Source: Ruegeria sp. R14_0 (GTDB taxonomy: Bacteria; Pseudomonadota; Alphaproteobacteria; Rhodobacterales; Rhodobacteraceae). Taken from it: a DNA stretch of 64,000 bases. The notes under the pieces are model-generated. The model was not told the origin of the DNA. It ran no database searches and worked only from the letters and a program-made list of their open reading frames with translations. The DNA is taken from the NCBI RefSeq assembly GCF_017743975.1, contig NZ_JAGHRC010000004.1, positions 124,001-188,000 on the forward strand, given 5' to 3'. The translations under genes and the position numbers were made by a program. Below are positions 61,532 through 64,000 of the stretch, one piece after another (within the stretch, counting starts at the first letter, position 1; every line of letters starts with the position of its first letter).

Positions 61532-62776
61532 ATGAAAAGACTGAACTTTATGATGGCGACCGCGCTGGCTGCAGGTTTGATCGCAGGGGCCGCAGCAGCG
61601 CAAGAGAAAGTGCGAATCGCATTCATCGACCCGCTTTCCGGCCCATTCGCGACGACTGGCACGCAGGGGTTGTCCATCTATCGTCACACAATCAAAGAAC
61701 TGGTGAACGAGCCCGGTGCGCTGCTGGATGGGCAGGCCGAGTTTGAAATGGTGCCTTTCGATAACAAGATCAGCGCCAAAGAATCCCTGATCCAGCTGCA
61801 GGTTGCGATGGACCAGGGTATTCGCATCATCGCGCAGGGCGCGTCATCCGGCGTCGCCAGCGCGTTGACCGAGGCCGTTGCCAAGCACAACCGGCGTAAC
61901 CCGGATGACCCGGTCATCTTCCTCAACCACTCGGCCGTTGATCCGGCATTGACGAATGATAAATGCCAGTTCTGGCACTTCCGGTTCGACGCCAATGCAG
62001 ACATCAAAATGGACGCGCTGACCGACGATATCGCTGCCAATCCTGAAATCAAAAAGGTCTATGTCATCGGGCAGGATTATTCCTTTGGTAAGGCGGTCGC
62101 GTCCGCTGCTCAGCGTTTCCTGAAAGAAAAACGTCCTGACATCGAAATCGTCGGAAACGAGTTGCACCCGATTGGGAAAGTCAAAGACTTTACACCATAT
62201 GCGCGCAAAATCGTTGGTTCGGGCGCCGACGCCGTGATTACCGGCAACTGGGGCGGCGATATGGTTGGTCTGGGCAAGGCCGTGATGGGTGCTGGTTTTG
62301 ATAAGCCGATTTACACTTATTACGGGGCAACATCGGGCATTACGGCCGCGTTCGGTGAAGAAGGCGATGGCATCGTCAAACTGGTCGGCGCTGGCCAGGT
62401 GAACCCGGCACCGTCTCCGGACGCACAGGCGTTTATCGAGTCTTTCTATGAAAGTTTCCCGGACCTGGACTTGGGGCAGCCTCAGATGGCGAATGTCGCG
62501 CCGATGCTGGCCGCCGCAATCAACGAAGTTGGAAATGCTTCCGATATCAAGGCGATCGCATATGCGCTTGAAGGTATGGAGCACGACGGCATCCTCACCG
62601 GCAAAACGGTCATGCGTGAAAGCGACCACCAGGCGATCCAAACGGTGACCGTTCAGGGCCAGACGCCGGGCGTCACGTTCGAGTATGACAAGTCAGGCCG
62701 TGGCATGAATGCCCAGACCATCGTCGAGATGGCGTCCAAGGACTCGGCCACGACATGCGAAATGAAGCGTCCATAA
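61532..62776 (+). CDS. Liv-type ABC transporter substrate-binding protein (second system)
   Basis: A 414-residue periplasmic binding protein with signal peptide MKRLNFMMATALAAGLIAGAAAAQE. The mature part starts VRIAFIDPLSGPFATTGTQG, a typical start of aromatic/branched-chain binding proteins, and QDYSFGKAVASAAQRFLKEKRPDIEIVG is the second-domain hinge. GGGAGG precedes ATG 61532. It is divergent from the hydroxylase operon across a 379 bp control region that carries both kinds of operator-like dyads. livH and livM follow. Confidence 0.93.
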   Translation: MKRLNFMMATALAAGLIAGAAAAQEKVRIAFIDPLSGPFATTGTQGLSIYRHTIKELVNEPGALLDGQAEFEMVPFDNKISAKESLIQLQVAMDQGIRIIAQGASSGVASALTEAVAKHNRRNPDDPVIFLNHSAVDPALTNDKCQFWHFRFDANADIKMDALTDDIAANPEIKKVYVIGQDYSFGKAVASAAQRFLKEKRPDIEIVGNELHPIGKVKDFTPYARKIVGSGADAVITGNWGGDMVGLGKAVMGAGFDKPIYTYYGATSGITAAFGEEGDGIVKLVGAGQVNPAPSPDAQAFIESFYESFPDLDLGQPQMANVAPMLAAAINEVGNASDIKAIAYALEGMEHDGILTGKTVMRESDHQAIQTVTVQGQTPGVTFEYDKSGRGMNAQTIVEMASKDSATTCEMKRP

Positions 62777-62789
62777 CCCTTTGACACAT

Positions 62790-62823
62790 CTTGCCGGGCC
62801 TCAGGCGACTGGCGGCCCGCAAG
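62790..62823 (+). other. Intercistronic hairpin between binding-protein and permease genes
   Basis: CTTGC-c-GGGCC / GGCCC-GCAAG, a ten-base-pair stem with one bulged C and a 12-base loop. Hairpins of this sort often protect the abundant binding-protein part of the message while lowering read-through to permease genes. Confidence 0.5.
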
Positions 62824-62854
62824 ACCACCACTCTATAAATGCAGGGAGACAACT

Positions 62855-63811
62855 ATGGCGCTGTTCCTCGTGAACGTGTTGGATGGGTTCGTCACCGGAT
62901 TGCTGCTGTTCATGTTGTGCAGCGGTCTGACACTGATCTTTTCCATGATGGGCGTTCTGAACTTTGCCCATGCCAGTTTTTATATGCTGGGTGCTTACTT
63001 CGCCTATCAGATCAGCCTTGTTACAGGTTTCTGGGCGGGTTTGCTCATCGCGCCGCTTATTGTCGGGGTTATCGGAGCGCTGGTCGAGCGATACGGGTTG
63101 AGGCGTGTCCATAAATACGGCCACGTACCTGAACTGATCTTTACCTTTGGGCTGGCCTTGCTGATCGAAGAGACAATTCAGTTCTTCTGGGGCAAAAGCC
63201 AGCTGCCTTTCTCAGAGCCCGCAGCGCTTGATTTCGCGGCTTTTTCCATCGCTGGAAACGCCTTTCCTGCATACAAGGTTTTCATGATCGCGGTGGCCAT
63301 GGGGATCTTCTTGACCTTGCTGTACATCCTGACCAAGACCCGCATCGGCATGACCATCCAGGCTGCGCTCAGCTATCCTGAGACCGTCCAGAACCTGGGC
63401 CATAACGTCCCGTTGGTCTTTATGTGTGTCTTCGGCGTCGGCACAGCGATGGCTGGCCTAGCCGGTGTGATCGCAGGTCCGGTGCTTGGGGTTTTCCCGG
63501 GTATGGCCGTGCAGCTAGGTTCGATTGTTTTCGTGACCATCGTTATCGGTGGGCTGGGGTCTCTCTGGGGGGCGCTTGTTGCCTCACTGATCATTGGTTG
63601 GATGCAGACCTTCGCCACCGCGTATAACGTGACGGCCGAACAGGTGCTGACCGCCATGGGCTTTACCAAGCCTGAACTGATCTGGGATCACCCGCTACAG
63701 GATCTGTGGACGCTGACCCTGCCGCAGCTGGGCCCGATCCTGCCTTATCTGTTGATGATCATCGTGCTCGTCCTGCGCCCGCAGGGACTGATGGGGAACC
63801 GTGAGTCATGA
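62855..63811 (+). CDS. livH: Liv-type ABC transporter permease LivH
   Basis: A 318-residue permease with the LivH signature SGLTLIFSMMGVLNFAHASFYMLGAYFAYQ near the start, RRVHKYGHVPELIFTFGLALLIEE, and IGGLGSLWGALVASLIIGWMQTF in the second half; about eight membrane segments. AGGGAGAC precedes the start. It overlaps the livM start by four bases (ATGA). Confidence 0.95.
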   Translation: MALFLVNVLDGFVTGLLLFMLCSGLTLIFSMMGVLNFAHASFYMLGAYFAYQISLVTGFWAGLLIAPLIVGVIGALVERYGLRRVHKYGHVPELIFTFGLALLIEETIQFFWGKSQLPFSEPAALDFAAFSIAGNAFPAYKVFMIAVAMGIFLTLLYILTKTRIGMTIQAALSYPETVQNLGHNVPLVFMCVFGVGTAMAGLAGVIAGPVLGVFPGMAVQLGSIVFVTIVIGGLGSLWGALVASLIIGWMQTFATAYNVTAEQVLTAMGFTKPELIWDHPLQDLWTLTLPQLGPILPYLLMIIVLVLRPQGLMGNRES

Positions 63812-64000
63812 GTATTGCAAGCAAGACGCGTTTGACAGCGGGAACGGCACGGCTGATTACGCTTTCCAGCACGATGCCGTGGGCTTTTGCCATGCTGTTT
63901 CTGCTGTGCCTGCCATTTGTGTTTCAGACCAGTTCAGCGCTGACAATCATGAACCAGATGGCGATCACCATCGTCTTTGCGCTCAGCTACAACATGCTTC
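63808..64000 (+). CDS. livM: Liv-type ABC transporter permease LivM (3' partial)
   Basis: The first 64 residues of a permease: a basic start MSIASKTRLTAGTARLITL, then hydrophobic FAMLFLLCLPFVFQ and MAITIVFALSYNML, the latter being the usual LivM beginning of the second helix. Coupled to livH by an ATGA overlap; it runs past the window end, where the ATPase genes are expected. Confidence 0.88.
   Translation, partial: MSIASKTRLTAGTARLITLSSTMPWAFAMLFLLCLPFVFQTSSALTIMNQMAITIVFALSYNML

Overview
This 64 kb window reads as chromosome of a free-living, GC-rich alphaproteobacterium, most likely a marine Rhodobacterales (Roseobacter-group) member. The grounds are the dense short-gap operons with ATGA overlaps, zur next to znuCB, the TTT, Liv-type ABC and beta-oxidation gene content, and a MttB-family gene with no in-frame amber codon. 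This placement is inference from gene content; no rRNA gene, tRNA gene or other phylogenetic marker was seen. I saw no phage, IS element or CRISPR array.

Left part (1-9.1 kb): the end of a tricarboxylate-type transporter (TctA), a large FAD/Fe-S oxidoreductase, a sulfatase and a LigI-like amidohydrolase form a + strand catabolic unit facing a LysR regulator. A small NTF2-like protein and a crotonase follow. At 9.7-13.0 kb lies a complete zinc-uptake locus, with znuA divergent from zur-znuC-znuB; ZnuA carries a His/Asp loop of about 105 residues. At 13.4-20.5 kb a MttB-family methyltransferase converges on a hyuA-hyuB-aminotransferase-racemase operon.

At 20.7-33 kb a TetR regulator with an extra N-terminal hotdog-like domain is divergent from an eight-gene operon: luciferase-like monooxygenase, ribB, NTF2-like, amidase, acyl-CoA ligase, thiolase, 3-hydroxyacyl-CoA dehydrogenase/enoyl-CoA hydratase and acyl-CoA dehydrogenase. 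A strong terminator follows, then a relic of a second monooxygenase gene reduced to its start and its C-terminal third. At 33-38.3 kb a compact putative RiPP locus (NHLP/Os1348-like precursor plus B12-type radical SAM enzyme) is divergent from a cyclase-domain/AAA-ATPase/TPR regulator.

At 38.4-45.2 kb there are two divergent acyl-CoA operons: feruloyl-CoA-synthase-like ligase, acyl-CoA dehydrogenase, OB-fold protein and a cysteine-less thiolase on one side, SDR and crotonase on the other. Their shared promoter region carries the same 20 bp dyad as the monooxygenase promoter, suggesting one TetR regulon.

At 45.3-64 kb is the most coherent system: ferredoxin NADP reductase, 7Fe ferredoxin, enamidase, CoA-transferase, MarR, and a minus-strand operon running from 61.15 to 49.4 kb (molybdenum hydroxylase, 6-hydroxynicotinate-reductase-like protein, UPF0280, two DUF1185 paralogues, Liv-type ABC transporter). 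A second Liv transporter starts at 61.5 kb and runs off the window. A dyad related to GTTAGTGTGCTAAC sits at the promoters of fdxA, the enamidase, the hydroxylase operon and the second transporter, with a weaker one at marR. I infer a MarR-controlled route in which an N-heteroaromatic acid (nicotinate-like) is hydroxylated, reduced with ferredoxin recharged by NADPH, and ring-opened by the enamidase.
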